From contig CBDBDN010000007.1 in the NCBI GenBank assembly GCA_965203855.1, forward strand, positions 229,568 to 293,567: a stretch of 64,000 nucleotides of DNA. The letters run 5' to 3'. Under the pieces are notes generated by a model, which saw only the letters and a program-made list of their open reading frames with translations, made no database searches and was not told the origin of the DNA. Below are positions 23,528 to 31,642 of the stretch, one piece after another (position 1 is the stretch's first letter; the number at the start of each line of letters is the position of its first letter). The translations under genes were made by a program, and so were the position numbers. Source of the DNA: Bin87 sp965203855. GTDB taxonomy: Bacteria; Chloroflexota; Dehalococcoidia; Lucifugimonadales; UBA3495.

Positions 23528-24814
23528 ATGCTCAGCGATCTGTGGGGTATTGCCGCCGCAATACTGGTTCTGGCCGGCCTGCTGGTCAGCCAAGCGCTGC
23601 TTATCGTGGTCGGCATAATAGTGCTGGCGATCTGGCTTATGGGCAAGCAGTGGCCCCGTTTCGCCTTTCGTCGGGTTACCTACCGGCGGCGTCTGGCGCG
23701 GCGGCGCGCTTTCATCGGCGACCTGGTGGACTATTACATCACCGTTGAAAACGGCAAACTGCTGCCGATGATCTGGCTGGACATATCCGACGCATTTCCC
23801 ATCGGACTGCACACCAGCGGCGCCTACCAACGTGGCGTAGGCGCGGAGGCGGAACTGGATCATCGCATCACCACTTCGCTGCTGCCTTACCAGCGGGTAA
23901 CCTGGCGCTACCGGGTGCGCTGCCGGGCCCGCGGCAATCATCGCATTGGCCCGGCCCGGCTGCGTAGCGGCGATTTATTCGGCTTCAATTCCGCTGAGCT
24001 GAATGTGCCGGATGTTGCCTATCTGCTGGTGTACCCGCGCCTCGTTGACCTGCGCCGGCTGATGGTGCCTTGGGAGCAGCCGCTGGGCATCGCGCGCGGA
24101 CGCCGCCGCATCCAGGACGACCCCAGCCGCTTTGTGGGCCTGCGCGACTACCTGCCCACCGACCCGCTAAAGCATATTGACTGGAAATCCACTGCCCGGC
24201 ACGGCAGATTGGAAACGCGCATCTTTGAGCCGGCGGCCACTCACTCAATGCTGATTGCGCTGAACGCCCGCACCGGCGACGCCGCTTGGCAAGGCAGCAA
24301 CCGCCGCCTGTTTGAGCGCGCCGTAACCGTGGCCGCATCCGTCGCCGAATATGCGGAACGGGAGCATTATTCCTTCGGGCTGGTCAGCAATGCGGTAGCG
24401 TCTTATTCCAGCAAATGGATCTCCGTCGCCGCCGGCAGCGGGCGGCTGCAACTGGAAGCGGTGCTGGAAGCGTTGGCTATGGCCGGCCCGTTCTGGGTCG
24501 CCGAGCTGTCGGCGGTGCTGCGAACCGAAGCGCAGCGGCTGCCGTCCGACGCCACCGTAGTAGTAGTAACCGCCATCCTCACCCCCAGCGTAGCCCAGGA
24601 AACTGCCGAAATCCGCCGCCGGGGGCATCGGGTAGCGGTATTCTATGCCGGCGACGGCGAGCCGGAACGGGCCGCCGCGCTGCTCCCCCCGGATGTTCCC
24701 CTATTTATGGCCGGCGCCAGCCTGGCCGCAATGGAAGCAGTCTGGCGCGACGACTGGCAGGGCGACGGAGATAATGATAGCAATGGCAATGACGCCGCCA
24801 GCGTTGCGCGGTAA
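23528..24814 (+). CDS. DUF58 domain protein
   Basis: 428 residues. Two hydrophobic segments at residues 6-45 (a hairpin), then a beta-rich region and the DUF58 signature PWEQPLGIARGRRRIQDDPSRFVGLRDYLPTDPLKHIDWKSTARHGRL. A von Willebrand-like fold follows (MLIALNART, TVVVVTAILTP). DUF58 proteins usually occur beside a MoxR ATPase and a transglutaminase-like protein. The transglutaminase and a DUF4129 protein are here, but no MoxR gene is in the window. Confidence 0.9.
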   Translation: MLSDLWGIAAAILVLAGLLVSQALLIVVGIIVLAIWLMGKQWPRFAFRRVTYRRRLARRRAFIGDLVDYYITVENGKLLPMIWLDISDAFPIGLHTSGAYQRGVGAEAELDHRITTSLLPYQRVTWRYRVRCRARGNHRIGPARLRSGDLFGFNSAELNVPDVAYLLVYPRLVDLRRLMVPWEQPLGIARGRRRIQDDPSRFVGLRDYLPTDPLKHIDWKSTARHGRLETRIFEPAATHSMLIALNARTGDAAWQGSNRRLFERAVTVAASVAEYAEREHYSFGLVSNAVASYSSKWISVAAGSGRLQLEAVLEALAMAGPFWVAELSAVLRTEAQRLPSDATVVVVTAILTPSVAQETAEIRRRGHRVAVFYAGDGEPERAAALLPPDVPLFMAGASLAAMEAVWRDDWQGDGDNDSNGNDAASVAR

Positions 24815-24896
24815 CCGCAGCGAATATAGAATAAAGCGCGAATGCTGCGCCGCCCGGCGTCCGGCAAAGCGCCCCCGCAACCAGGAGAAAAGCACT

Positions 24897-25271
24897 ATGT
24901 TCAGGGATAAGACCATACTCAGCGAGGAATGCACCACAACAATCAGAACCATCGTCCGGGAAACCCTGGCGGAACGCTTCACCGATGACGATTTCATCTT
25001 TGACCCCATCGTAATCTCTACCCAAATTGACGAATACGGCCCCCACGCTACCGATGAGGAATACCTGGTAATCGCCATCGTCTTTGACGGCGACCAGAAA
25101 AACCTCGACTCTAGCTGGACGTCCGGCATGATCGGCCGGCTCCGCCGCAAGCTAATGGCCGTGGGAATAGACTACGGTGTCGCTCCGCTCTGGGTTGAGA
25201 AATCCGAGTATGACGACATCCTGCGCCGGTCGCGGCGGAAGCGCCCGGAGGCCGATCTTGCAACCGCTTGA
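24897..25271 (+). CDS. Small acidic protein paired with a HEPN-like gene (candidate antitoxin)
   Basis: 124 residues from ATG 24897, with AGGAG 10 nt upstream. It contains FTDDDFIFDPIVISTQIDEYG, then EEYLVIAIVFDGDQKNLDSSWTSG and RLRRKLMAVGI. I have no named family for it. The product is compact, acidic and cytoplasmic. It overlaps the HEPN-like gene that follows by 14 nt, an arrangement typical of two-component toxin-antitoxin pairs. That role is inference from context only. Confidence 0.6.
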   Translation: MFRDKTILSEECTTTIRTIVRETLAERFTDDDFIFDPIVISTQIDEYGPHATDEEYLVIAIVFDGDQKNLDSSWTSGMIGRLRRKLMAVGIDYGVAPLWVEKSEYDDILRRSRRKRPEADLATA

Positions 25272-25752
25272 CTTCATCACCACCGCCCGGCGGCTGGCAA
25301 CGGGAAGCCGCCGCGGCCGACCTCTTGAAACCGATCTGCGCCGGGCAATCAGCACGACTTACTATGCGCTGTTCCACTGCCTGGCGAACTGCTGCGCTGA
25401 TACCGTCGTGGGCGGCGCCGGTTCTAATCGCAGCCGGACGGCTTGGAACCAGGCTTACCGGGCTTTGGAACATGGGCTGACGCGGCGGCGTTGCGATAAT
25501 CTCAATATGATGTCCCTTTTCCCTGCCGATATACAAAAGTTCGGCGAAAGTTTCGTCTTTATGCAGAGACTCCGGCACTTGGCCGACTACGACCCTGACG
25601 CAAAGGGTACTTGGGACTTGCCGCTTTCCCGATCCGCTATTCTCCAGATCATCGATGATGTTGAGGGCGCCATTCGTAATTTTAACCGAGTTCCAATTCC
25701 AGACCGGCGCGCTTTTGCCGTTTATGTACTCCTGGCGGTTAGAAACAGCTAA
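25258..25752 (+). CDS. HEPN-like protein (candidate toxin)
   Basis: 164 residues from TTG 25258, which has GGAGG 6 nt upstream. The helical N-terminal region DFITTARRLATGSRRGRPLETDLRRAISTTYYALFHCLANCC is typical of HEPN-superfamily proteins, where the YYALFH helix packs the dimer. The minimal RNase motif Rx4-6H is not obvious later in the chain, so catalysis is uncertain. The stop lies 50 nt before the DUF4129 gene, so the pair appears inserted between functionally linked membrane-protein genes. Confidence 0.6.
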   Translation: MQPLDFITTARRLATGSRRGRPLETDLRRAISTTYYALFHCLANCCADTVVGGAGSNRSRTAWNQAYRALEHGLTRRRCDNLNMMSLFPADIQKFGESFVFMQRLRHLADYDPDAKGTWDLPLSRSAILQIIDDVEGAIRNFNRVPIPDRRAFAVYVLLAVRNS

Positions 25753-25802
25753 CCGCCGTCGCTTTTCGCCAACCCCTTATCCCGCATACGCCGGTTCTCC
25801 CA

Positions 25803-27173
25803 ATGGGCCGCTTTACCCGCGCTGCGCTGATTACCGGCATCGCCCTCTTTACGGAGGGATTTGCGCTGTATCTGGCCTGCCGCTTGCTGGCCCACGCCCT
25901 GCGGCTGCCCGATGCCGCCATCCCTCTGCCCCTTGCCATGCTGGCCGTCGGCTGGTCTTTCATCCTGTCCCGGTATGTGCAGACGATTCGGTTTTCCTTG
26001 AACCTGCGCGGCGTTATCGGGCTGCTGTTGAGCGCCGCCTCCGTGCTGGCGCTGGCCGGCGCCAGCCTGGGCTGGGGCGGAGCCTCTTTCGGCGCGGTGT
26101 TCGCCGGCGACATTTACGCCATCGCATCGGTAGGGCTGACGGTGGCGTTTCTGGTAGCGCTGTGGTGGCGCGGCACCGCCGTCGCCCGCGACGATGTTAC
26201 GATGGATGTAGTACGGAATGCTTTCATTCGCGGCGTTGTAATCGCCATAATCGCCGCCGCCGCCGACCTGCTGCTGCCGGCCCGCATCATCGGTATGCCC
26301 CTGCTGCTGGGCTATTTCGCCATCGGACTGGCCGGGCTGTCGTTAAGCCGCTTCACCGCCGAGGATGCCACCGGATATATGAACCGTGGCTGGCTGTCGG
26401 CAATCGGCGTCGGCATCGCCGGCCTGCTGCTGCTGGCCCTCATCTTGGGCGCTCTGGGCGTCGGCGGCCTGGACGACCTGGCCCGCGCCGCGCTGCGCGG
26501 CCTCAACTGGCTCGCGCTCTGGATACTGCGTCCGCTGCTGCTGCTGCTGGGCCTGGTCGCCGCCGGCCTGGTCGCCTTGGGCAACTGGATTTCCGGGTAC
26601 TTTGGCGGCGGCGACCTCTCCGGGCTGGAAACGGCCCGCGCTCAAATTGAGGAGTTCCACGAAAGCCTGCGCGATATTGAGGGCGGCGGCCCGCCGATCT
26701 TGGCGCTGACGCTGGCGAAATGGCTGGCGCTGCTCGCCGCCTTTGCGCTGGCCGGCTGGGTGCTGTTCCGCTTGTTCCGGCATCGCCGGCTGGCCGGCGG
26801 CGATTATGCCAATGGCGAAACGCGGGAGTCGCTGTTCAGCTGGCAGGGCGCCGGGCAGGACATTGCGGACACGCTGGGCGGCTGGCTAAATCGCGGCGCC
26901 GGCCTGCGCCGCCGCCGCACGAACCCGTCCAACCCCCGCGCGGTATATCACCGGATGCTGGAAATCGCCGGCGCTCTGGGAATGCCGCGCCGCCGGGGGC
27001 AAACGCCCCACGAACACCGCCAAGATCTTGCCAACACCTTGCCCCAACCGCCGGTAGAACGCATCGTGGACGGCTTTCAGCAGTATTACTACGGCCCGGA
27101 CAACGCTGCCGACGATTCCGCAAATATGCCGGCATTGCTGCGTGATCTTGACGATATAGAGCCGCGCGGCTGA
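25803..27173 (+). CDS. DUF4129 domain membrane protein
   Basis: 456 residues with about eight hydrophobic segments up to residue 330. A cytoplasmic tail then carries the DUF4129 signature: NPRAVYHRMLEIAGALGMPRRRGQTPHEHRQDL, followed by VDGFQQYYYG. Such tails occur at the C-terminus of transglutaminase-like membrane proteins and as separate proteins beside DUF58 and MoxR genes. It probably works with the proteins encoded at 20600-24814, though the biochemical role is unknown. Confidence 0.82.
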   Translation: MGRFTRAALITGIALFTEGFALYLACRLLAHALRLPDAAIPLPLAMLAVGWSFILSRYVQTIRFSLNLRGVIGLLLSAASVLALAGASLGWGGASFGAVFAGDIYAIASVGLTVAFLVALWWRGTAVARDDVTMDVVRNAFIRGVVIAIIAAAADLLLPARIIGMPLLLGYFAIGLAGLSLSRFTAEDATGYMNRGWLSAIGVGIAGLLLLALILGALGVGGLDDLARAALRGLNWLALWILRPLLLLLGLVAAGLVALGNWISGYFGGGDLSGLETARAQIEEFHESLRDIEGGGPPILALTLAKWLALLAAFALAGWVLFRLFRHRRLAGGDYANGETRESLFSWQGAGQDIADTLGGWLNRGAGLRRRRTNPSNPRAVYHRMLEIAGALGMPRRRGQTPHEHRQDLANTLPQPPVERIVDGFQQYYYGPDNAADDSANMPALLRDLDDIEPRG

Positions 27174-27265
27174 AAAACCGTTTCCTATCCCGCTTTGCCA
27201 TTTATCTCAATAGAGTTTCAGGCTGAATATAAATCGGGCCGACTGAAAATTAGGCAGATTGGAAA

Positions 27266-28189
27266 TCAGGATGCGGGACGAAACTGCGGAATGACATCCT
27301 CCGCAATCCCTTGCATCAGCTCCCGGATGCGGGATACGTCGCCGGTGTTCAGGGCCAGCACCAGATGCTGCGCCCCGGCGGACTGATAAGCGGCGATACC
27401 GGCCGCCATCGCCGCCGAGTCATCTCCCGGCAGCCGCGCCCGGTCGGACGCCCGCCGGCTGGATGGGCGTCCGTGCGCTTCCACCTCAACCCGTACCGAC
27501 ATCGTCAGCGTGTCCGGGTTGCGTCCGGCGGCTTCGGCGGTCTGCCGCACCGTCCGGCATCCGATGGCGAACTCCTCGGCGGTAACGCCGGAGGGATGCC
27601 AGCCGTCGCCGCGCCGGGCGGCCCGCCGCAGGGCGCCGGGGCTGCTGCCGCCTACCCACAGCGGTATGTGCGGAACGCCGCCAATCGTCTGCTGCGGCTT
27701 GGGCGCGAACTTAAGGTCGCTGAACTGCCAGCGCGGGCTGTCGTAGCGCGGATCCTCGTTTGACCACAGCTCCCGCATCATATCAATGCTTTCGTTGGTC
27801 AACGAACCGCGTTGCTGCAACGGTATGCCCAGCGCCTCAAACTCCGGCGTCATTGCGCCCACGCCGACGCCCAGCGTTACCCGTCCGCCGGACATCTGGT
27901 CCAATGTGGCGGCGTATTTCGCCAGCTCCACCGGGTTGTGATAGGGCAGCACCAGCACCGATGTACCCAGAAGTACCCGTGAAGTCAGCGCTGATATGTG
28001 CGACAGCGTAGCCATCGGATGATAGTACGGTTTGTCGTCCAGCCGTTCCCGGATATAGCCGTTGTTGAATAGATGGTCCATCACCCAAACCGAGTCATAG
28101 CCCAGCTGCTCGGCCAGCGGGCCGAACCGGATGACTTCCTGCGGGTCGTCGATGCCCCAGTTGTTGGGGATGGTAACGCCGAATTCCAT
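27266..28189 (-). CDS. LLM-class F420-dependent oxidoreductase
   Basis: 307 residues from ATG 28189 (MEFGVTIPNNWGI). The upstream in-frame extension to 28333 is Arg-rich and implausible. Luciferase-like barrel markers: LAEQLGYDSVWVMDHLF, LLGTSVLVLPYHNP, LDQMSGGRVTLGVGVG and IPLWVGGSSPGALRRAARRGDGWHP. Members reduce or oxidise varied substrates using F420 or FMN. A second member lies at 59670. The substrate cannot be inferred. Confidence 0.88.
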   Translation of the reverse strand: MEFGVTIPNNWGIDDPQEVIRFGPLAEQLGYDSVWVMDHLFNNGYIRERLDDKPYYHPMATLSHISALTSRVLLGTSVLVLPYHNPVELAKYAATLDQMSGGRVTLGVGVGAMTPEFEALGIPLQQRGSLTNESIDMMRELWSNEDPRYDSPRWQFSDLKFAPKPQQTIGGVPHIPLWVGGSSPGALRRAARRGDGWHPSGVTAEEFAIGCRTVRQTAEAAGRNPDTLTMSVRVEVEAHGRPSSRRASDRARLPGDDSAAMAAGIAAYQSAGAQHLVLALNTGDVSRIRELMQGIAEDVIPQFRPAS

Positions 28190-28257
28190 TGCGCTGCTTT
28201 CTCCATTCCTTGACGGGCGGCGGGCGCGTCGCGCCCTGTTGCGCCGTTTTACTGCGG

Positions 28258-28947
28258 CTATTGTCCTCTGGTCTTGGGCAGGAACGGGTTCAGCTTGTCG
28301 GCCAGCGCGGCCAGGTTGCGCGTCTGCACCCAAACCTTTCCGTTGCCGCGGAACCGCATCACCAGCCCTTCCCCGCCCGCAATCAGCGAGCCGATGCCGC
28401 CCACTTTGTCAATGGAGTACTCCACATCGTCGCTGAACGCCACCAGATGGCCGGTATCCACAATCACTTCCCGCTCCGGCGTAATCGGAACTTCCTTGAT
28501 GGCGCCGAATGAATTGTAATAGACCGTGCCGGCGCCGCTTTCGGAATAAGCGCGGATAAAGAACAGGCTTTCGCCGCTGAAAAAGCCGCGAAACCCCTGA
28601 AACTTGGTGTCGGTCTGCACATTTTCGGTGCAGGCCAGGAAAGAGCTGGACTGAATGAAAAGGTTGCTGCCCGGCAGCAGCTCAAATGATGCGATGTCCC
28701 CCGGCGCCGACGGCGCCAAGCTGACCCAGCCGCCGCCGCCCCCGGCGGTAAAGGTGTTCACAAAGAACGATTCGCCCCCCACCATCCGGCGCAGTCCGCC
28801 GAACAGCCCGCCGCCGCCCATTCCGGTTTTCATCGCTACGCCAGCCTGCGCCACCATCGCGCCGGTTTCCGCTTTGATGGACTCGCCGGCCGTCAGCTCA
28901 ACGGTGAGCAGGGAATAGCTGGGGTTGAATTCTAGTGTGGTTTGCAT
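28258..28947 (-). CDS. AIM24/TIGR00266 family protein
   Basis: 229 residues, a beta-rich trimer-forming family. Markers: ESIKAETGAMVAQAGVAMKTGMGGGGLFGGLRR, FFVNTFTAGGGGG, GDIASFELLPGSNLFIQSSSFLAC, RAYSESGAGTVYYNSFG and VDTGHLVAF. The role of the bacterial members is not established. It is 68 nt upstream of the oxidoreductase gene on the same strand. Confidence 0.9.
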   Translation of the reverse strand: MQTTLEFNPSYSLLTVELTAGESIKAETGAMVAQAGVAMKTGMGGGGLFGGLRRMVGGESFFVNTFTAGGGGGWVSLAPSAPGDIASFELLPGSNLFIQSSSFLACTENVQTDTKFQGFRGFFSGESLFFIRAYSESGAGTVYYNSFGAIKEVPITPEREVIVDTGHLVAFSDDVEYSIDKVGGIGSLIAGGEGLVMRFRGNGKVWVQTRNLAALADKLNPFLPKTRGQ

Positions 28948-28973
28948 TGTGCCGGCTCCTTATCCGCTGGCGT

Positions 28974-29486
28974 TCACCCGGTTTTGATGGCCTGAAGCAA
29001 CCGCGCCGATTCAATGGCGCCGACGGCGCAGTCGGAACCGAGGTTGCCGACCTTGCCGCCGGAGCGATTGACGGCCTGCTCCAGGTTTTCGGTAGTCAGG
29101 ACGCCGAACATTGTCGGCACGCCCGTTTCCCGGCCTACTGCGGCGATGCCGGCGGCGGCCTGGTTGCACACCATGTCATAATGACCGGTTTCGCCCCGTA
29201 TCACTGCGCCCAGGCAGATGACCGCATCGTAGCGGCCCGACTGCGCCAGGGTTTTGGCGACTACGGGCAGCTCAAAGGAACCCGGCACCCAGGCGATAGC
29301 GATGTCGCCGTCCCGCACGCCGTAGCGTGCCAGGGTGGACACGGCCCCGTCCATCAGGTTTTTCGTAATCACATAGTTGAAGCGGGCCGCTACGATGGCA
29401 ACCCGCAGACCGGCGCCGTCCAGCCCGGCGTTCAGTTCGTGCGGCAAACTATCATCTCCAATCCGGCAAGGCGTCCAATCCGGCAA
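28974..29486 (-). CDS. ribH: 6,7-dimethyl-8-ribityllumazine synthase
   Basis: 170 residues. It makes the penultimate riboflavin intermediate from the butanone phosphate and the pyrimidine. Key motifs: VAARFNYVITKNLMDGA, WVPGSFELP, CLGAVIRGETGHYDMVCNQA (catalytic His) and FGVLTTENLEQA. The first 15 residues are an unusual extension with GDDSLPHELNAG. No other riboflavin genes or FMN riboswitch lie nearby. Confidence 0.93.
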   Translation of the reverse strand: MPDWTPCRIGDDSLPHELNAGLDGAGLRVAIVAARFNYVITKNLMDGAVSTLARYGVRDGDIAIAWVPGSFELPVVAKTLAQSGRYDAVICLGAVIRGETGHYDMVCNQAAAGIAAVGRETGVPTMFGVLTTENLEQAVNRSGGKVGNLGSDCAVGAIESARLLQAIKTG

Positions 29487-29501
29487 GGCGGCGGGCAGCG
29501 G

Positions 29502-29600
29502 AAGTCATTTCGCCCGCAACGCCCCGTTAGTTGCCGGCACAGTGTACTACGCCGCCGCCTGATATACCATCCGCAAATCCTGTCTATTATGTAGGATGGT
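29502..29600. repeat. Imperfect direct repeat, left copy, flanking the MazEF remnant
   Basis: Matches 30013-30105 at roughly 85% with small indels. Shared blocks are CAACGCCCCGTT, GTGTACTACGCCGCCGCC and ATTATGTA. The two copies are about 510 bp apart. Confidence 0.75.
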
Positions 29601-29729
29601 GGGATGGCGCGGGGTATGCCGTATTCCAGGCATCAATCCGGCTTGATTCGGGGGCCTGTGCAGTGGCTCAAATCGAAAAAATTCACACCAATCAGCCCAA
29701 CGGATTTGTCCCCTTAATACGGCGGGCAT
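29547..29729 (-). pseudogene. MazF-like toxin remnant
   Basis: The frame begins MPAVLRGQIRWAD, matching the start of MazF/PemK RNases (RGEIWWADL), and overlaps the end of the antitoxin gene by 16 nt as in intact pairs. After about residue 14 it no longer resembles the family. It runs into the left direct repeat and ends at residue 60, half the normal length. It is unlikely to be active. Confidence 0.5.
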
Positions 29730-29962
29730 TGTTGTAGGTAATCCTCCAACCCCGCTTCGGCAAGGGTTCGCTCCGCTTCAGTGTCCATTTTATACAGTTC
29801 ATCAATGAACCGATCTTCGTCAATGACCGCGTGCCGGGGTTGGGGCAAGGGTTTCAACGCATCACTGGGAGTCAGACGGCACCGCTTCACCGGGCGCAGG
29901 CCGGAATCTGGAATGTCGGTCTCATCACCCGTCTGAACGGAGACCTGAAGTTGCGATGTCAT
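29714..29962 (-). CDS. Small protein, candidate antitoxin of a broken MazEF-type pair
   Basis: 82 residues from ATG 29962, with GAGGTGGAG just upstream. The C-terminal part is acidic and helical (DEDRFIDELYKMDTEAERTLAEAGLEDYLQQC), suited to wrapping a toxin. The N-terminal half (SQLQVSVQTGDETDIPDSGL) might be the DNA-binding part but is not a clear MazE fold. The antitoxin role rests on the toxin-like start that overlaps its end. Confidence 0.5.
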   Translation of the reverse strand: MTSQLQVSVQTGDETDIPDSGLRPVKRCRLTPSDALKPLPQPRHAVIDEDRFIDELYKMDTEAERTLAEAGLEDYLQQCPPY

Positions 29963-30012
29963 GCTCCACCTCTCACTTAAGGCGATTGACGCCGGCGATT
30001 GATGCAAACGTT

Positions 30013-30105
30013 GATGTCATCCGCAACGCCCCGTTGTTGCCGGCGCAGTGTACTACGCCGCCGCCGGGTATGTCATTCGCAAAACCCCGCCATTATGTAT
30101 GGAGT
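30013..30105. repeat. Imperfect direct repeat, right copy
   Basis: Partner of 29502-29600. It lies just upstream of the antitoxin gene. Downstream of it is a run of GGATGGCGGGATGGCAAGAT-like units to about 30155. Confidence 0.75.
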
Positions 30106-30229
30106 ATGGCAAGATAGCAGGATGGCGGGATGGCAAGATGACGGGATGGCGTGGCAAGAGTATGCTAAATCCCGGCTATCCTCCGCCGAATATGCCGGGC
30201 AAGGCAATCCTGAAATCGGAGACGGAGCT

Positions 30230-30619
30230 ATGGCAGCGCAGCATCCCCTCATTTTATCCGAAACCGCTAACCGGCATCTGCGAATTGCCGCCGCCAAGCT
30301 GGCCGTTGATGACTGCCGCGGCGCATCGCGTGAAATGTGGCTGGCCGGCCGCAAAGCCGCCGTGTACGCGGCCCGCCGGCGCAACTGGCCGGCCGACACC
30401 GACGCGCAAATCCAGGACGCCATCCTCAAAATGGACGCTGAATATGGCGAGCAGATGCTGATTGCCGCCGGATACAGCGGCACCAGGATGTTCCACTATA
30501 ACGCGGAGTACGACTTTTTGGAAAAGGACGATATAGTTGCGTTTCAGGCCGGGTTGCGTATCTTTATTGACCTTATGATGATCCTGGGTGCGCCGGGCGA
30601 GCACACGCGCAATTGCTGA
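30230..30619 (+). CDS. HEPN/PaREP1-like helical protein
   Basis: 129 residues from ATG 30230 (MAAQHPLILSETANRHLRIA); the upstream extension is repeat-derived. The pattern of helices, HLRIAAAKLAVDDCRGASREMWLAGRKAAVYAARRR followed by GTRMFHYNAEYDFLEKDDIVAFQAGLRIFIDLMMI, resembles PaREP1 and related HEPN-superfamily proteins. These often sit near toxin-antitoxin genes. The assignment is by pattern only. Downstream, 30620-30797 contains a short coding-like stretch (LTTREHADEAALSMMRMMQD) but no complete gene. Confidence 0.5.
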   Translation: MAAQHPLILSETANRHLRIAAAKLAVDDCRGASREMWLAGRKAAVYAARRRNWPADTDAQIQDAILKMDAEYGEQMLIAAGYSGTRMFHYNAEYDFLEKDDIVAFQAGLRIFIDLMMILGAPGEHTRNC

Positions 30620-30797
30620 CCACACGGGAACACGCGGACGAAGCCGCGCTCAGCATGATGCGGATGATGCAGGATGTTGCGGATGGGCAGCTCCTGTAAG
30701 CGTCAAATCAGGCTTGGCACGCCGCTAAACACCCAGTAAATGCCGCCGCCGCGGGCGTGGACGCAATCCCGTCAAGCACAGCGAAAAGCGCCGGTTC

Positions 30798-30989
30798 ATG
30801 GACGAACTGGCCGATGAACCCGGCAATGAGCCGGTGCGCGTACTTATGCAGGATCCCTGGCAATTGCACGGCAATGCGGACCAGGGTTTTATGACGGCCG
30901 GCGAAGTGGCGATTGCCGTCCGCGCTACCGAGCAGCTGGTCATCCGGTTATTGGAGATAGCCGGGGAATCTGCGGCATCCGACGGCTAA
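30798..30989 (+). CDS. Small acidic protein, unknown
   Basis: 63 residues, MDELADEPGNEPVRVLMQDPWQ and then a helix VAIAVRATEQLVIRLLEIAGES. The same frame stays open and protein-like for 30 codons upstream (NPVKHSEKRRF) without a start codon, so it may be the end of a truncated gene. Its stop overlaps the end of the convergent phosphotransferase gene. Confidence 0.4.
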   Translation: MDELADEPGNEPVRVLMQDPWQLHGNADQGFMTAGEVAIAVRATEQLVIRLLEIAGESAASDG

Positions 30990-31642
30990 TGGTTTGATGA
31001 TCCATTACTATCCTTTATATCCTTCTCCAAAATCCCCCGTATGACGAACATCCGCTGGAACAGCGTCAGGCATGATATTGCCGCAATCAGCCACAGCACC
31101 CACACCATAACCGGAATTGGCGCCAATCCCTCGGCAATCAGGCCGCTGCCCAGAATCACTACCCGCTCGGAGCGCGTCATCAGGCCGGAACGGGTGAATA
31201 CGCCCAAGCCCTCGCCGCGCGCGCGCAGGTAGGAAACGCCCTGCGAGAATACCAAACCCAGCAGCACCGCCAGCATACTGAGCAGCATTTCCCGGGCCGG
31301 CAGCGGCAACATCAGGTAGTACAGCCCCAGCCCGACGAACAGCGCCGCCTCTCCTAATCGGTCAAACACCGAATCCAGCAGCGCGCCAAAGGGAGAGGCC
31401 CGGTCGGTCAGCCGGGCCAGCGCGCCGTCAAACAGATCCAGCAAACCGCCGGCCAGAAAGACGATGCCGCCGTACAGCGGCCAGCCCAGAGCCGTCAGCG
31501 CGGCGCCGGCGACGCACACCGCAAAGCCGAGCAGCGTAATGCTGTTGGGCGTAAGCCCGATGGCGTTCAGCGCCCGCGCGCCCGGCAGTTCCACATAGCG
31601 CAGCACCGCCGTACGCAGCTGTTCTCTACCTAAAATGGCCAC
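30986..31642 (-). CDS. CDP-alcohol phosphatidyltransferase, probable phosphatidylinositol-phosphate synthase
   Basis: 218 residues from GTG 31642, overlapping the preceding glycosyltransferase by 17 nt. Six membrane segments. The family motif D(x2)DGx2ARx8Gx3Dx3D is present as LDLFDGALARLTDRASPFGALLDSVFDR and coordinates the metal and CDP-diacylglycerol. Clustered with an inositol-phosphate synthase and a PimA-like mannosyltransferase, the most likely reaction is CDP-DAG plus inositol-phosphate to phosphatidylinositol-phosphate, as in actinobacterial PgsA1. Other polar head groups are not excluded by sequence alone. Confidence 0.82.
   Translation of the reverse strand: MAILGREQLRTAVLRYVELPGARALNAIGLTPNSITLLGFAVCVAGAALTALGWPLYGGIVFLAGGLLDLFDGALARLTDRASPFGALLDSVFDRLGEAALFVGLGLYYLMLPLPAREMLLSMLAVLLGLVFSQGVSYLRARGEGLGVFTRSGLMTRSERVVILGSGLIAEGLAPIPVMVWVLWLIAAISCLTLFQRMFVIRGILEKDIKDSNGSSNH

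Noticed and set aside
24897..25752. Classical MNT/HEPN (nucleotidyltransferase) antitoxin pair
   Set aside because: The first protein lacks the GSxxxG..DxD nucleotidyltransferase motif, so it was not called MntA.
28974..29486. FMN riboswitch upstream of ribH
   Set aside because: The 29487-29545 leader is short and lacks the conserved AGGGN-ribbon elements; it is occupied by repeats.
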